Assembly (NCBI RefSeq): GCF_050859505.1
Contig: NZ_CP193934.1
Location: 2,170,001-2,234,000, forward strand
DNA: 64,000 bases
Direction: 5' to 3'
Source of the DNA: Marinirhabdus sp050859505
Lineage (GTDB): Bacteria; Bacteroidota; Bacteroidia; Flavobacteriales; Flavobacteriaceae
The translations under genes and the position numbers were made by a program. The notes under the pieces were generated by a model that did not search any database, was not told the DNA's origin, and was given only the letters and a program-made list of their open reading frames with translations. Of this stretch, positions 41,934-49,730 are shown piece by piece. Position 1 is the first letter of the stretch. The number at the start of each line of letters is the position of its first letter.

Positions 41934-42506
41934 TTATTTTTTTGAAAATCCTGAAATTGATTCCAACGTTTTCTGTCCACGGCTTATATAGCCTGCACTT
42001 CCCTGTAGTAAATTTTGCTGAATTATAATTGCCAGTTCTGGGTGAATCCAGTCTGTTTCGGTACCCAGCAAATAGAGAGTGGTCATGGCGCGAGCCTGGC
42101 AGGCTACTTTCTGGTTGGTGAGCATCCAATCGAAACAACACTCGGTCATTACTTCTTTATGCTTTGAAGAGAGTGCTTTCTTCAACGTTTCTTTATTTTG
42201 TTTATAATAGCCAATGGTGAGCAGTTCACAAATTAATCCGAAGGAACGTAACTGGCCATCGCTTTTGGCCGTTGGAAGCTTTCCAAAAATATAATCTAAG
42301 AAAGGAAAAATTAGCGCTAAATTCTTTCGGCAAACAAATTCTAAAACCCATGTGGCTTTAGTGGCTAGTTTATTGTCCTCATGAAAACAATATTCGAGTA
42401 ATTCTTCTAATGTTTCAGGATTTTCCAGTACCCAATTGGCAGCATTTAACCGATTCGTTCGGTAGGCTTTTTTGTAACTTATGTGTTGAAATAATTCTGA
42501 CTTCAT
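41934..42506 (-). CDS. HEAT/ARM-repeat-like protein of unknown function upstream of purB
   Basis: The 190-residue protein is all-helical, with repeated helix pairs such as NPETLEELLEYCFHEDNKLATKATWVLEFVCRKN and SSKHKEVMTECCFDWMLTNQKVACQARAMTTLYLLG. These look like HEAT or ARM units. Proteins of this type next to purB are sometimes labelled adenylosuccinate lyase by neighbourhood; no lyase motif is present. Cytoplasmic, probably a protein-binding scaffold. It is on the same strand as purB, but purB has its own promoter in between. Confidence 0.65.
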   Translation of the reverse strand: MKSELFQHISYKKAYRTNRLNAANWVLENPETLEELLEYCFHEDNKLATKATWVLEFVCRKNLALIFPFLDYIFGKLPTAKSDGQLRSFGLICELLTIGYYKQNKETLKKALSSKHKEVMTECCFDWMLTNQKVACQARAMTTLYLLGTETDWIHPELAIIIQQNLLQGSAGYISRGQKTLESISGFSKK

Positions 42507-42550
42507 TGTTTAGTAAACCTTGTTTCAATACAATTTTTGATAACAACAGT

Positions 42551-42677
42551 CCCCCTTCCGAATTTCAGGATTGACACTTATTTGTTCCATTAAACTACAT
42601 TGCTGAAATTCACCTTCCCCCGAATCGCGGAAATCAAAAGGATAATTTCATTACATATTTTAAGCCGCTGGGGAAGG
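42551..42677 (+). repeat. Dispersed repeat, copy B
   Basis: Begins CCCCCTTCCGAATTTCAGG and ends GCCGCTGGGGAAGG, with internal ATTCACCTTCCCCC (42608-42621), matching copy A at 17139-17267 in ends, internal block and length (127 versus 129 bp); the middle parts differ. The right end is again next to the 3' end of a minus-strand gene (the sirtuin). Confidence 0.85.
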
Positions 42678-42708
42678 AGCTGTCTTGGAATTTTGTTTAT
42701 TTTTTGGG

Positions 42709-43386
42709 CTACATTTTTTCAATTTCATCAATCACTTTGAGAACTCCGGTGGAAGCTTTTTCAGCAAACACCTTGATTTTGGAATTACTATGTATAGATG
42801 GATTAGGATCTACAAAATAACAAGGTGCTTCTTCACGGGCATGTTGTATGAGGCCCGCCGCAGGATATACCTGCATAGAAGTACCAACAATTACCACGAT
42901 GTCTGCCTGTTCTACAATTTTGGCAGCGATTTCAATTAGCGGCACAGCTTCGCCAAACCAAACAATATGAGGTCGCAATTGATGATTATGCTCACAGAAA
43001 TCTCCTAGGTTGAGGTCGGTTTTCCAATCCAGAACTAAATCTTCGTCAAAAGTGCTCCGTACTTTCAATAATTCGCCGTGAAGATGTACTACGTTAGTAC
43101 TGCCAGCCCGTTCGTGCAAATCGTCTACATTTTGAGTAATAATAGTAACCTCGTGGTTTTTTTCAAGTTGAGCGAGTGCTTTGTGTGCTGTATTCGGTTC
43201 AACTTCCAGCAATTGTTTGCGTCGCTGATTATAAAAATCGAGTACCAATACCGGGTTGTTAGCAAATCCCTGTGGAGAAGCAACGCTCATAACATCGTGC
43301 CCTTCCCACAATCCATTACTATCCCGAAAGGTTTTAAGTCCGCTTTCTGCACTAACGCCTGCTCCAGTAAGTACTGCAATATTCAT
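42709..43386 (-). CDS. cobB: Sirtuin NAD-dependent deacylase without the zinc cysteine tetrad
   Basis: The 225-residue protein shows the sirtuin core: GAGVSAESG (8-16), TQNVDDLHERAG (84-95) and the catalytic histidine H103 in HLHGEL. Y52 and R55 (FYNQRR) form the YxxR pair of class III sirtuins that prefer negatively charged acyl groups such as succinyl. The zinc module, normally CxxC twice, is reduced to a single cysteine C131 (DFCEHN). It removes acyl groups from lysine using NAD+ in the cytoplasm. Repeat copy B lies just beyond its 3' end. Confidence 0.88.
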   Translation of the reverse strand: MNIAVLTGAGVSAESGLKTFRDSNGLWEGHDVMSVASPQGFANNPVLVLDFYNQRRKQLLEVEPNTAHKALAQLEKNHEVTIITQNVDDLHERAGSTNVVHLHGELLKVRSTFDEDLVLDWKTDLNLGDFCEHNHQLRPHIVWFGEAVPLIEIAAKIVEQADIVVIVGTSMQVYPAAGLIQHAREEAPCYFVDPNPSIHSNSKIKVFAEKASTGVLKVIDEIEKM

Positions 43387-43442
43387 AGTTTGATAAATTT
43401 TTTTACTAAGATACTAGGTTCTATGCTTTTTATGGAATTTTG

Positions 43443-43481
43443 TTAAAGGTTAAAGGTTAAAGGTTAAAGGTTAAAGGTTAA
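43443..43481. repeat. Heptanucleotide array TTAAAGG x5
   Basis: Five exact copies (43443-43477) and a partial fourth-base copy, in the leader region between the sirtuin and trmH. Confidence 0.95.
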
Positions 43482-43494
43482 TGTAATAATTTTA

Positions 43495-43525
43495 CTAATC
43501 CCTAATCCCTAATCCCTAATCCCTA
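43495..43525. repeat. Heptanucleotide array CTAATCC x4
   Basis: Four exact copies (43495-43522) plus CTA, 13 bases after the TTAAAGG array and 48 bases before the trmH start. Confidence 0.95.
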
Positions 43526-43557
43526 TGACCTAGAATGTATAATCTGTCAAAATTCAG

Positions 43558-43565
43558 TAATTTCG
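43558..43565 (+). promoter_or_regulatory. Variant -7 box of trmH, next to the start codon
   Basis: TAATTTCG differs from TAnnTTTG at one base (C for T). The same variant precedes rdgB (44361-44368). The trmH ATG is 7 bases downstream. Confidence 0.4.
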
Positions 43566-43572
43566 TACCCTT

Positions 43573-44244
43573 ATGAATACTACAGATCAAGAATTATTTA
43601 ACCATCTTCAAGGCTATCTTACCGATAGGCGTAAAGAACTATTCACCAAGATACTTTCAAAACGTACCCGGCATTTTACTGTGGTGACCGAAGATGTATA
43701 CCAGTTGCACAACACCAGCGCTGTAATGCGAACGTGCGATGTTTTTGGGATTCAGGATTTGTATGTGGTGGAGGAGAAATTGGGGAAACGTATAGACAAA
43801 GAGATTGCCATGGGCGCTCAAAAATGGGTGACCTTGCAACGTAAGAATAACATTAAGGAATGCATGGCCGATTTAAAACAGAAAGGCTATCAGCTTATTG
43901 CCACGACCCCGCACGACAATTCTACCTATTTGCATGAGTTTGATGTGAGCAAGAAAGCGGCTTTTTTCTTCGGAAAAGAAAGCGAGGGGTTGAGCGATAC
44001 TGTGATGGATGCTGCCGATGGATTTCTGAAAATTCCTATGCACGGATTTACGGAGAGTTTGAATATTTCAGTTTCAGCAGCGATTATTCTACAAGATGTG
44101 GTAACCCGTTTAAAACAAAGTGCAATTGATTGGCAGCTTTCTTCAGCAGAAAAGTTTGACATTGAAATGGAATGGATGAAGCGCACGATTAAGAGCCAAA
44201 GAGAGATTGTGGAGCGCTTTGAGCAAGTGAGGGGGCTCCAATAA
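43573..44244 (+). CDS. trmH: tRNA (guanosine-2'-O-)-methyltransferase TrmH (SpoU family)
   Basis: The 223-residue SPOUT methyltransferase has motif 1 HNTSAVMRTCDVFGI (46-60), motif 2 FFFGKESEGLS and motif 3 IPMHGFTESLNISVSAAI. These agree with TrmH, which methylates the ribose of G18 in tRNA. The N-terminal RTRHFTVVTEDVYQ helix and the C-terminal helix wrap the trefoil-knot domain as in TrmH. It is monocistronic. The leader carries two 7-bp arrays, and the start lies almost on the transcription start. Confidence 0.92.
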   Translation: MNTTDQELFNHLQGYLTDRRKELFTKILSKRTRHFTVVTEDVYQLHNTSAVMRTCDVFGIQDLYVVEEKLGKRIDKEIAMGAQKWVTLQRKNNIKECMADLKQKGYQLIATTPHDNSTYLHEFDVSKKAAFFFGKESEGLSDTVMDAADGFLKIPMHGFTESLNISVSAAIILQDVVTRLKQSAIDWQLSSAEKFDIEMEWMKRTIKSQREIVERFEQVRGLQ

Positions 44245-44360
44245 TGTGGGTAGTGTTAAGAGTTAAGTATGCTTCGCTTTGAGTGCGAACAGTTGGGGAA
44301 GCGGGATATTTCAAATTCGTAAAGTATTCACAATTTTAAATAATGCAAATCAATTTCTGC

Positions 44361-44368
44361 TAATTTCG
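44361..44368 (+). promoter_or_regulatory. Variant -7 box of rdgB, joined to a heptanucleotide array
   Basis: TAATTTCG; the last G is the first base of the GTAAATC array that fills the leader up to the start codon. Confidence 0.4.
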
Positions 44369-44391
44369 TAAATCGTAAATCGTAAATCGTA
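44368..44391 (+). repeat. Heptanucleotide array GTAAATC x3
   Basis: Three exact copies (44368-44388) plus GTA, ending 8 bases before the rdgB ATG. Confidence 0.93.
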
Positions 44392-44398
44392 TTTCAGA

Positions 44399-44974
44399 AT
44401 GAAACTAGTCTTCGCCACCCACAACCAGAATAAATTTAAAGAAGTAAAACTCTTACTGCCTTCTCATATTGAACTGATGAGCTTAACCGATATTGGTTGT
44501 ACCGAAGATATTCCAGAAACAGCCGAAACTATTGAAGGTAATGCAGTTTTAAAAACTGAATTTATCCGTAATCACTATGGTTTAGATTGTTTTGCAGATG
44601 ATACAGGTTTGGAAGTTTCAGCACTAAATAGTGAACCAGGTGTGCATAGCGCTCGCTATGCTGGTGAAAACAAAAATTCTGAAGACAATATCGATAAACT
44701 ATTAAAAAATCTTGCCGATAAGGAAGACCGTTCGGCCCGTTTTAAAACGGCTATAGCACTCTCTATTAATATTCAATCTGTATTATTTCTGGGTACTTGC
44801 GATGGTACTATTACTAGGGTAAGGCGTGGCGAAAAAGGGTTTGGATATGACTCTGTTTTCCTTCCAGAAGGTTCCAAAGAGACTTTTGCTGAAATGAATT
44901 TGCAAGAGAAAAGTAAGGTGGGGCACCGCGGAAAGGCTATGAGACAACTCATTGCATATCTAACCCAAGGCTAA
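44399..44974 (+). CDS. rdgB: RdgB/HAM1 family non-canonical purine NTP pyrophosphatase
   Basis: The 191-residue protein has the family start MKLVFATHNQNKFKEVK (THNxxK substrate loop), FADDTGLEV (the DDTGLEV metal site), GVHSARYAGE and GEKGFGYDSVFLPE, and ends in SHRGKAxR-like GHRGKAMRQL. It hydrolyses dITP, XTP and ITP to the monophosphate so that deaminated purines are not incorporated. It is single, with a 24-base array of GTAAATC as leader. Confidence 0.95.
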   Translation: MKLVFATHNQNKFKEVKLLLPSHIELMSLTDIGCTEDIPETAETIEGNAVLKTEFIRNHYGLDCFADDTGLEVSALNSEPGVHSARYAGENKNSEDNIDKLLKNLADKEDRSARFKTAIALSINIQSVLFLGTCDGTITRVRRGEKGFGYDSVFLPEGSKETFAEMNLQEKSKVGHRGKAMRQLIAYLTQG

Positions 44975-45000
44975 TTCTTAATAAAAACCCAATACGGTTT

Positions 45001-45027
45001 TTGGTGTACAATTAAAGACTATCTTTG
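45001..45027 (+). promoter_or_regulatory. Promoter of the DEAD-box helicase gene
   Basis: TTG (45001-45003), 16-base spacer, TATCTTTG (45020-45027). The resulting leader is about 90 bases. Confidence 0.55.
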
Positions 45028-45039
45028 CGCCTTGAAAAT

Positions 45040-45115
45040 CCTCAGGGTGAGGTAGTACTGCACGAAGATATACCGTTTATTTGTCGACATCTTCAGTAAG
45101 TACAAATAAACTTTT
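45040..45115 (+). promoter_or_regulatory. Structured leader of the DEAD-box helicase gene
   Basis: A small hairpin CCTCA-GGG-TGAGG (45040-45052) is followed by a perfect 10-bp stem GTTTATTTGT (45075-45084)/ACAAATAAAC (45102-45111), then TTTT. An alternative stem GAAGAT (about 45065)/ATCTTC (about 45088) is possible. It resembles an attenuator; helicases of this class are often self-regulated at the leader. Confidence 0.5.
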
Positions 45116-45125
45116 ATAATATTTT

Positions 45126-47015
45126 ATGACATTTTTAGACTTAGGCCTAGAGGAAAAACTTCTTCAGGCAATTACCGATATGGGCTTTGAAACCCCAAGT
45201 GAGGTACAAGAAAAAGCAATCCCAATTTTATTAAAAGAAGATACAGACCTAGTGGCGTTAGCGCAAACAGGTACTGGTAAAACGGCGGCCTTTGGTTTCC
45301 CAATGCTTCAAAAAATAGATGTGGAAAGCCGCACTACACAAGGACTTATCCTTTCACCAACGCGTGAGTTGTGTATGCAAATTACGAACGAAATGAACAA
45401 CTACGGAAAGCACCTTAAAGGCTTAAACGTTGTTGCCATTTATGGGGGTGCAAGTATTACAGACCAAGCCAGACAAATTAAAAAAGGCGCTCAAGTTATC
45501 GTTGCTACCCCAGGTAGGATGAAAGATATGATTGGTCGCCGGATGATCGATATTTCAAAAATTGAGTATTGTGTCCTGGATGAAGCAGATGAAATGCTGA
45601 ACATGGGCTTCTACGAAGATATTACTGAAATTTTATCACATTCGCCCCAAGAGAAAAGTACCTGGTTGTTTAGTGCGACGATGCCGAAAGAGGTGTCAAC
45701 CATCGCTAAAAAGTTTATGCACAATCCGGTTGAAGTTACTGTAGGTTCTAAAAACGTGGGTGCGGCAAATGTATCGCATGAGTTTTATACGGTAAACGCA
45801 AGAGATAGATACCAGGCTTTAAAACGTTTGGCAGATGCAAACCCTGAAATTTTTTCAGTAGTATTTTGTCGTACCAAGCGGGATACCCAAAAAGTAGCCG
45901 AGCAATTGATTGCAGATGGGTACAATGCTGGAGCAATCCACGGAGATTTAAGTCAGAATCAACGAGATATTGTGATGAAGCAGTTCCGTAATCGTCAAAT
46001 CCAAATGATGGTTGCTACAGACGTTGCAGCCCGTGGAATTGATGTAGACGATATTACACACGTAATAAACTACCAGCTTCCAGACGAAATTGAAACCTAT
46101 ACCCACCGTAGTGGTCGTACGGGCCGTGCCGGAAAAGAAGGGATCTCTATTGTAATTGTTTCAAAAAGTGAAGCAAGAAAAATCAAGCAGATTGAAAAAA
46201 TAATTCAGCAGAAGTTTCAGCAAAAAGAAATTCCTTCCGGAATGGAAATTTGCGAAAAGCAATTAATGCACCTCGCTAATAATATTAAGGATACTAAAAT
46301 TAATCACGATATAGACGCATACCTTCCGCAGATTGATGCAGCGTTGGAAGGATTCACCAAAGAAGAATTAATCAAAAAATTCTTTTCGGTAGAATTCACG
46401 CGTTTTTATAATTACTATCAAAAAGCGAAAGACTTGAATGTTTCCCCTGGAGATATGTCAAGTTCAGAGAATAAAGATTCGGTACGTTTCTTCTTAAATG
46501 TAGGAGAACGTGACGATTTCAACTGGATGACCCTAAAAGATTTCTTAAAGGATTTACTTCAATTAGGTCAGGACGATGTGTATAAAGTAGATGTAAAAGA
46601 CACCTTTTCATTCTTTAATGTAGATACGAAGCATAAAGATTTGGTGTTAGGTGTGTTTACAGATTTTCAACTGGAAGGAAGAAACGTTAATGTTGAAATC
46701 TCAACCGATACAGGTCGCGGTGGTGGCGGTGGCGGAAGAGGTCGTGGCGGACGTCGTGATGGAAAACGTGATGGAGGAGGCTTTAAAGGCCGAGATAAAG
46801 GTGAACGTCGTGGTGGAAGAAAAAGCAGCGGGAGTAGTGATCGTGGAAGCGGGAGCAGAGATAGTGACCGTGGGAGAAGTGATAGCGACCGTGGAGGTTT
46901 CAAAAAGAAAGAAAGTTCTGGAGGAGAAGAGTTTAAATCTAAATTTTCAGGAAAAAGAAGGGGCAAAACGAAACCAGAAAGCAAAGGAACAGGCGGAAGA
47001 AGACGCCGTACATAG
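45126..47015 (+). CDS. DEAD-box RNA helicase (DeaD/CsdA-like) with RGG-rich tail
   Basis: The 629-residue protein has Walker A AQTGTGKT (46-53), PTREL (78-82), DEAD (152-155), SAT (183-185), and the second RecA-like domain with VATDVAARGIDVDD and HRSGRTGRAGKEG. A DbpA-type RNA-binding domain follows (about 480-540), then a disordered tail (about 545-629) rich in Gly, Arg and Ser (RGGGGGGRGRGGRR, DRGSGSRDSDRGRS). It unwinds RNA during ribosome assembly or in the cold. The leader has strong hairpins. The tail is encoded by a low-complexity GGT/CGT repeat. Confidence 0.94.
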   Translation: MTFLDLGLEEKLLQAITDMGFETPSEVQEKAIPILLKEDTDLVALAQTGTGKTAAFGFPMLQKIDVESRTTQGLILSPTRELCMQITNEMNNYGKHLKGLNVVAIYGGASITDQARQIKKGAQVIVATPGRMKDMIGRRMIDISKIEYCVLDEADEMLNMGFYEDITEILSHSPQEKSTWLFSATMPKEVSTIAKKFMHNPVEVTVGSKNVGAANVSHEFYTVNARDRYQALKRLADANPEIFSVVFCRTKRDTQKVAEQLIADGYNAGAIHGDLSQNQRDIVMKQFRNRQIQMMVATDVAARGIDVDDITHVINYQLPDEIETYTHRSGRTGRAGKEGISIVIVSKSEARKIKQIEKIIQQKFQQKEIPSGMEICEKQLMHLANNIKDTKINHDIDAYLPQIDAALEGFTKEELIKKFFSVEFTRFYNYYQKAKDLNVSPGDMSSSENKDSVRFFLNVGERDDFNWMTLKDFLKDLLQLGQDDVYKVDVKDTFSFFNVDTKHKDLVLGVFTDFQLEGRNVNVEISTDTGRGGGGGGRGRGGRRDGKRDGGGFKGRDKGERRGGRKSSGSSDRGSGSRDSDRGRSDSDRGGFKKKESSGGEEFKSKFSGKRRGKTKPESKGTGGRRRRT

Positions 47016-47032
47016 ACTGGTCCTTCGGTACA

Positions 47033-47064
47033 TCCCGTTAAAAGTCTTTTAACTTTTAACGGGA
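47033..47064. terminator. Perfect hairpin after the DEAD-box gene without T-run
   Basis: TCCCGTTAAAAG and CTTTTAACGGGA (47033-47044, 47053-47064) form a 12-bp stem. No T-run follows, so it may be an RNA end-stabilising or attenuating hairpin instead of a classical terminator. Confidence 0.5.
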
Positions 47065-47080
47065 CACTCGGGAACCTTTT

Positions 47081-47191
47081 TTTGGTGATAACCATTTATT
47101 TACATTTTTAAATCAACCTAATCACCAAAGGTCGCTGAATGATTTAAAGTGCATTAGCACTTTAAATTGTATCGAAGCGTGAAACTTTGGT
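47081..47191 (+). promoter_or_regulatory. Mutually exclusive stem-loops upstream of the carboxypeptidase-regulatory-like gene
   Basis: TTTGGTGAT (47081-47089) pairs with ATCACCAAA (47121-47129); the ACCAAAG inside the latter (about 47124-47130) also pairs with CTTTGGT (47185-47191). Within the second pair lies a perfect hairpin TTTAAAGTGC-ATTA-GCACTTTAAA (47143-47166). The two outer stems share a strand and cannot coexist, as in riboswitch-type switches, but no known family is recognised. Confidence 0.45.
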
Positions 47192-47233
47192 ACAATATTC
47201 CCGTCTTATTAGTACTTTTACATTCTAGACGTT

Positions 47234-47998
47234 ATGAAGAAACTATTTTTTGTATGTACACTATTATTTACCCTTTTTGCTTGGGCGCAAGATCCCCAGG
47301 TTATTGAGGGTAAAGTGCTTAATAGTAATGACGACGCTCCTTTGGAGAATGTGAATATTGTTAACTTGAATAGCGTTCGAGGCAGTACTACTGACGTTGA
47401 AGGGGAGTTTAAAATTAGAGCCTCGGTGAACGATACATTATTCTTCAGCTATTTAGGATTTAAATCCATTCGCATTAGAGTAACAAATGACTGGTTAAAG
47501 TTTGGTGATATTAAAGTGAAGATGACCGAACTTGGTATTGCTTTGGAAGAGGTTGTGATAAAGCCTGTTCAATTAACGGGCTATGTAGAAATAGACGCTA
47601 AGTTAATCCCGGTATACGATGATTATCGCTATAGGATATCGGGGATAGGTTCTGGTTACGAAGGAGGCGATACTTCTCCAGGTGCTGTCTCTAAAGTATT
47701 AAGCGCAATCTTTAACCCGGCAGATTTTCTCTACAATGTATTCGGAAAGCGGCCCAAGCAAATGCAGAAGTTACGTAAAATGAAAGAGGATGATGAAATT
47801 AGAAACCTACTACAATCCAAATACGACCGTGAGACCTTGATGGTTTTACTACAGTTGGAAAAGGTAGATGTAGATGAAATTTTAAATAGATGTAACTACT
47901 CAAAAAACTTTATCACTACGGCAAACGATCTTCAAATACTGGATGCCATAAGCGATTGCTACGAAGAATACAAGGTGCTGAATAGAGGTAAGGAATAG
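47234..47998 (+). CDS. Carboxypeptidase-regulatory-like (CarboxypepD_reg) secreted protein
   Basis: The 254-residue protein has a signal peptide (MKKLFFVCTLLFTLFAWAQ). Residues 22-95 form the CarboxypepD_reg-like beta-sandwich (VIEGKVLNSNDDAPLENVNIVNLNSVRGSTTDVEGEFKI, FFSYLGFKSIRI), which in many Bacteroidetes proteins precedes a TonB receptor or a peptidase. The rest is helical and Lys/Arg-rich without a barrel, so it stands alone. Function unknown; probably periplasmic. Its leader carries alternative stem-loops. Confidence 0.75.
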   Translation: MKKLFFVCTLLFTLFAWAQDPQVIEGKVLNSNDDAPLENVNIVNLNSVRGSTTDVEGEFKIRASVNDTLFFSYLGFKSIRIRVTNDWLKFGDIKVKMTELGIALEEVVIKPVQLTGYVEIDAKLIPVYDDYRYRISGIGSGYEGGDTSPGAVSKVLSAIFNPADFLYNVFGKRPKQMQKLRKMKEDDEIRNLLQSKYDRETLMVLLQLEKVDVDEILNRCNYSKNFITTANDLQILDAISDCYEEYKVLNRGKE

Positions 47999-48034
47999 AC
48001 AAATTCGTATCTTTATTAAAATTTATATGCCCTA

Positions 48035-49399
48035 ATGCAAGAACTTATTAATGCCCAGCGCGAGTTTTTCAACACAAATACTACCAAAGAACTTCGGTTT
48101 AGAATTGAGCAGCTAAACAAACTATATTACCTTTTAAAAGACAATGAAAAATTGCTTTTTGAAGCCATTTACAAAGACTTTAAAAAGTCTGAATTTGATA
48201 CCTACATAAGCGAGCTGGCTTTGGTGTATTATGATATTAAACACGCTAAACGCAATCTTTATAAATGGGCGCGCAGAGAAAAAGTTTCTACCAACTTATT
48301 AAACTTTCCTGCTAAAAGTTATGTGCTAAAAGAACCTCTGGGCGTTTGTTTGGTAATTGGTGCGTGGAACTATCCCTACCAGTTATCCCTGGCACCAGCC
48401 ATCGCTGCATTAGCAGCAGGAAATACTGTGGTGTTAAAGCCAAGTGAATTGCCGGGCGCAACAAGCCGAATTATGGCAAAACTCATCAATGCAACATTTA
48501 ATCCAAATATATTTAAAGTAGTTGAAGGTGGCGTAGAAGAAACTACAGCGCTTTTAGAACAAAATTTCGATAAAATTTTCTTTACAGGAAGTACCAAAGT
48601 AGGGAAGATTGTGTACCAAGCAGCAGCAAAACACTTAACGCCTGTCACTTTAGAATTAGGCGGAAAAAGCCCAGCGTTTGTGACCAAAGATTGCAATCTA
48701 CCCATGACTGTAAAACGTTTGGTATGGGCAAAATTCTTGAATGCAGGTCAAACCTGCATCGCTCCGGATTATGTAATGGTGGAACAAAGTATCAACCAAA
48801 AATTTCTGGAGGCCTTAGAAGCTGAAATTAAAAAAGAACAATTCTCCATCGCTAATCATAATTACGTACAAATTATAAACGACACAAATTTTGAAAGGCT
48901 CGCCAAAATGATAGATCCGTCTAAAGTTTTTTACGGCGGAAAAACAGACGCCTATAAAAAATATATAGAACCAACTATTTTGCAAAACGCAACGTTTAAA
49001 GATACGGCCATGCAGGAAGAAATATTTGGTCCTATTTTACCAATACTTACCTACACCAATATAGACGAAGCAATTACCGAAGTAAAGAAATATCCAAAAC
49101 CATTGTCGGCATATATTTTTACGTCTTCCTCACATACTAGAGAAAAAGTACTGCAAGAGCTATCTTTTGGTGGCGGTGCGGTAAACGATGCTGTAATGCA
49201 CATCACCAATCCTAAAATGCCTTTTGGAGGCGTTGGAGCCAGTGGTATTGGTAGCTATCACGGTAAAGCTGGTTTTGATTGTTTTAGCCATGCTAAAAGT
49301 ATTCTGGACAAAGCTACGTGGCTGGAATTTCCGTTAAAATACTTTCCACATTCCAAATCACGTTTAAAATGGATTAAACGAATGATGAAGCTTCAGTAA
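48035..49399 (+). CDS. Aldehyde dehydrogenase (class 3 / fatty-aldehyde type)
   Basis: The 454-residue enzyme has the NAD-binding GAWNYP (N112), the glutamate E207 in TLELGGKSP, the catalytic cysteine C241 in NAGQTCIAPDYV, and EEIFGPILP. The motif TCIAPDYV and the length place it in the class 3 ALDH/YwdH group, which oxidises aromatic and long-chain aldehydes with NAD(P)+. No C-terminal membrane anchor is seen. It is followed directly, without spacer, by the DUF6122 gene. Confidence 0.9.
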   Translation: MQELINAQREFFNTNTTKELRFRIEQLNKLYYLLKDNEKLLFEAIYKDFKKSEFDTYISELALVYYDIKHAKRNLYKWARREKVSTNLLNFPAKSYVLKEPLGVCLVIGAWNYPYQLSLAPAIAALAAGNTVVLKPSELPGATSRIMAKLINATFNPNIFKVVEGGVEETTALLEQNFDKIFFTGSTKVGKIVYQAAAKHLTPVTLELGGKSPAFVTKDCNLPMTVKRLVWAKFLNAGQTCIAPDYVMVEQSINQKFLEALEAEIKKEQFSIANHNYVQIINDTNFERLAKMIDPSKVFYGGKTDAYKKYIEPTILQNATFKDTAMQEEIFGPILPILTYTNIDEAITEVKKYPKPLSAYIFTSSSHTREKVLQELSFGGGAVNDAVMHITNPKMPFGGVGASGIGSYHGKAGFDCFSHAKSILDKATWLEFPLKYFPHSKSRLKWIKRMMKLQ

Positions 49400-49702
49400 A
49401 TGTTGCAATCTATCTTCCATTATGGATTGCATTTTGTAGTGCCGCTGTTTATTGCGTTGTTGTTTTTTCGGAAGCATTGGATAGTTGTATATGGAATATT
49501 ATTGGCTACCATGCTCGTAGACCTGGACCATTTGCTAGCCTATCCCATTTTTGATCCCAACCGCTGTAGTATTGGCTTTCACCCCTTACATAGTTATTGG
49601 GCGATTGGAGTGTATGTTGGATTTGTGTTTTTCAGAAAAACTAGAATTGTTGGTATTGGCTTAGTACTACATATGATTGCTGATGGGTTGGATTGTTTGT
49701 AA
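49400..49702 (+). CDS. DUF6122 family membrane protein
   Basis: The 100-residue protein starts immediately after the ALDH stop codon. It has three membrane segments and invariant-looking histidines and aspartates: FHYGLHFVVP, MLVDLDHLLAYPIFDPNRC, IGFHPLHSYWA and LHMIADGLDCL. This pattern (two metal-like HxxxH/DxDH clusters in a membrane protein) resembles the small membrane-bound metal-dependent hydrolase-like families. Function unknown; it is translationally coupled to the dehydrogenase. Confidence 0.75.
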   Translation: MLQSIFHYGLHFVVPLFIALLFFRKHWIVVYGILLATMLVDLDHLLAYPIFDPNRCSIGFHPLHSYWAIGVYVGFVFFRKTRIVGIGLVLHMIADGLDCL

Positions 49703-49730
49703 TCGTTTTAGACAAACCTGTTCGTGGGTT

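Noticed and set aside
43443..43525. CRISPR-like array from short repeated units
   Set aside because: The units are 7 bp in direct tandem without spacers, and there are no cas genes in the window.
47033..47064. Classical terminator after the helicase gene
   Set aside because: A perfect stem is present but no T-run follows on either strand, so it was listed with low confidence only.
46651..47095. Long frames on both strands within the helicase tail
   Set aside because: They mirror the low-complexity Gly/Arg codons of the tail; they have no own features.
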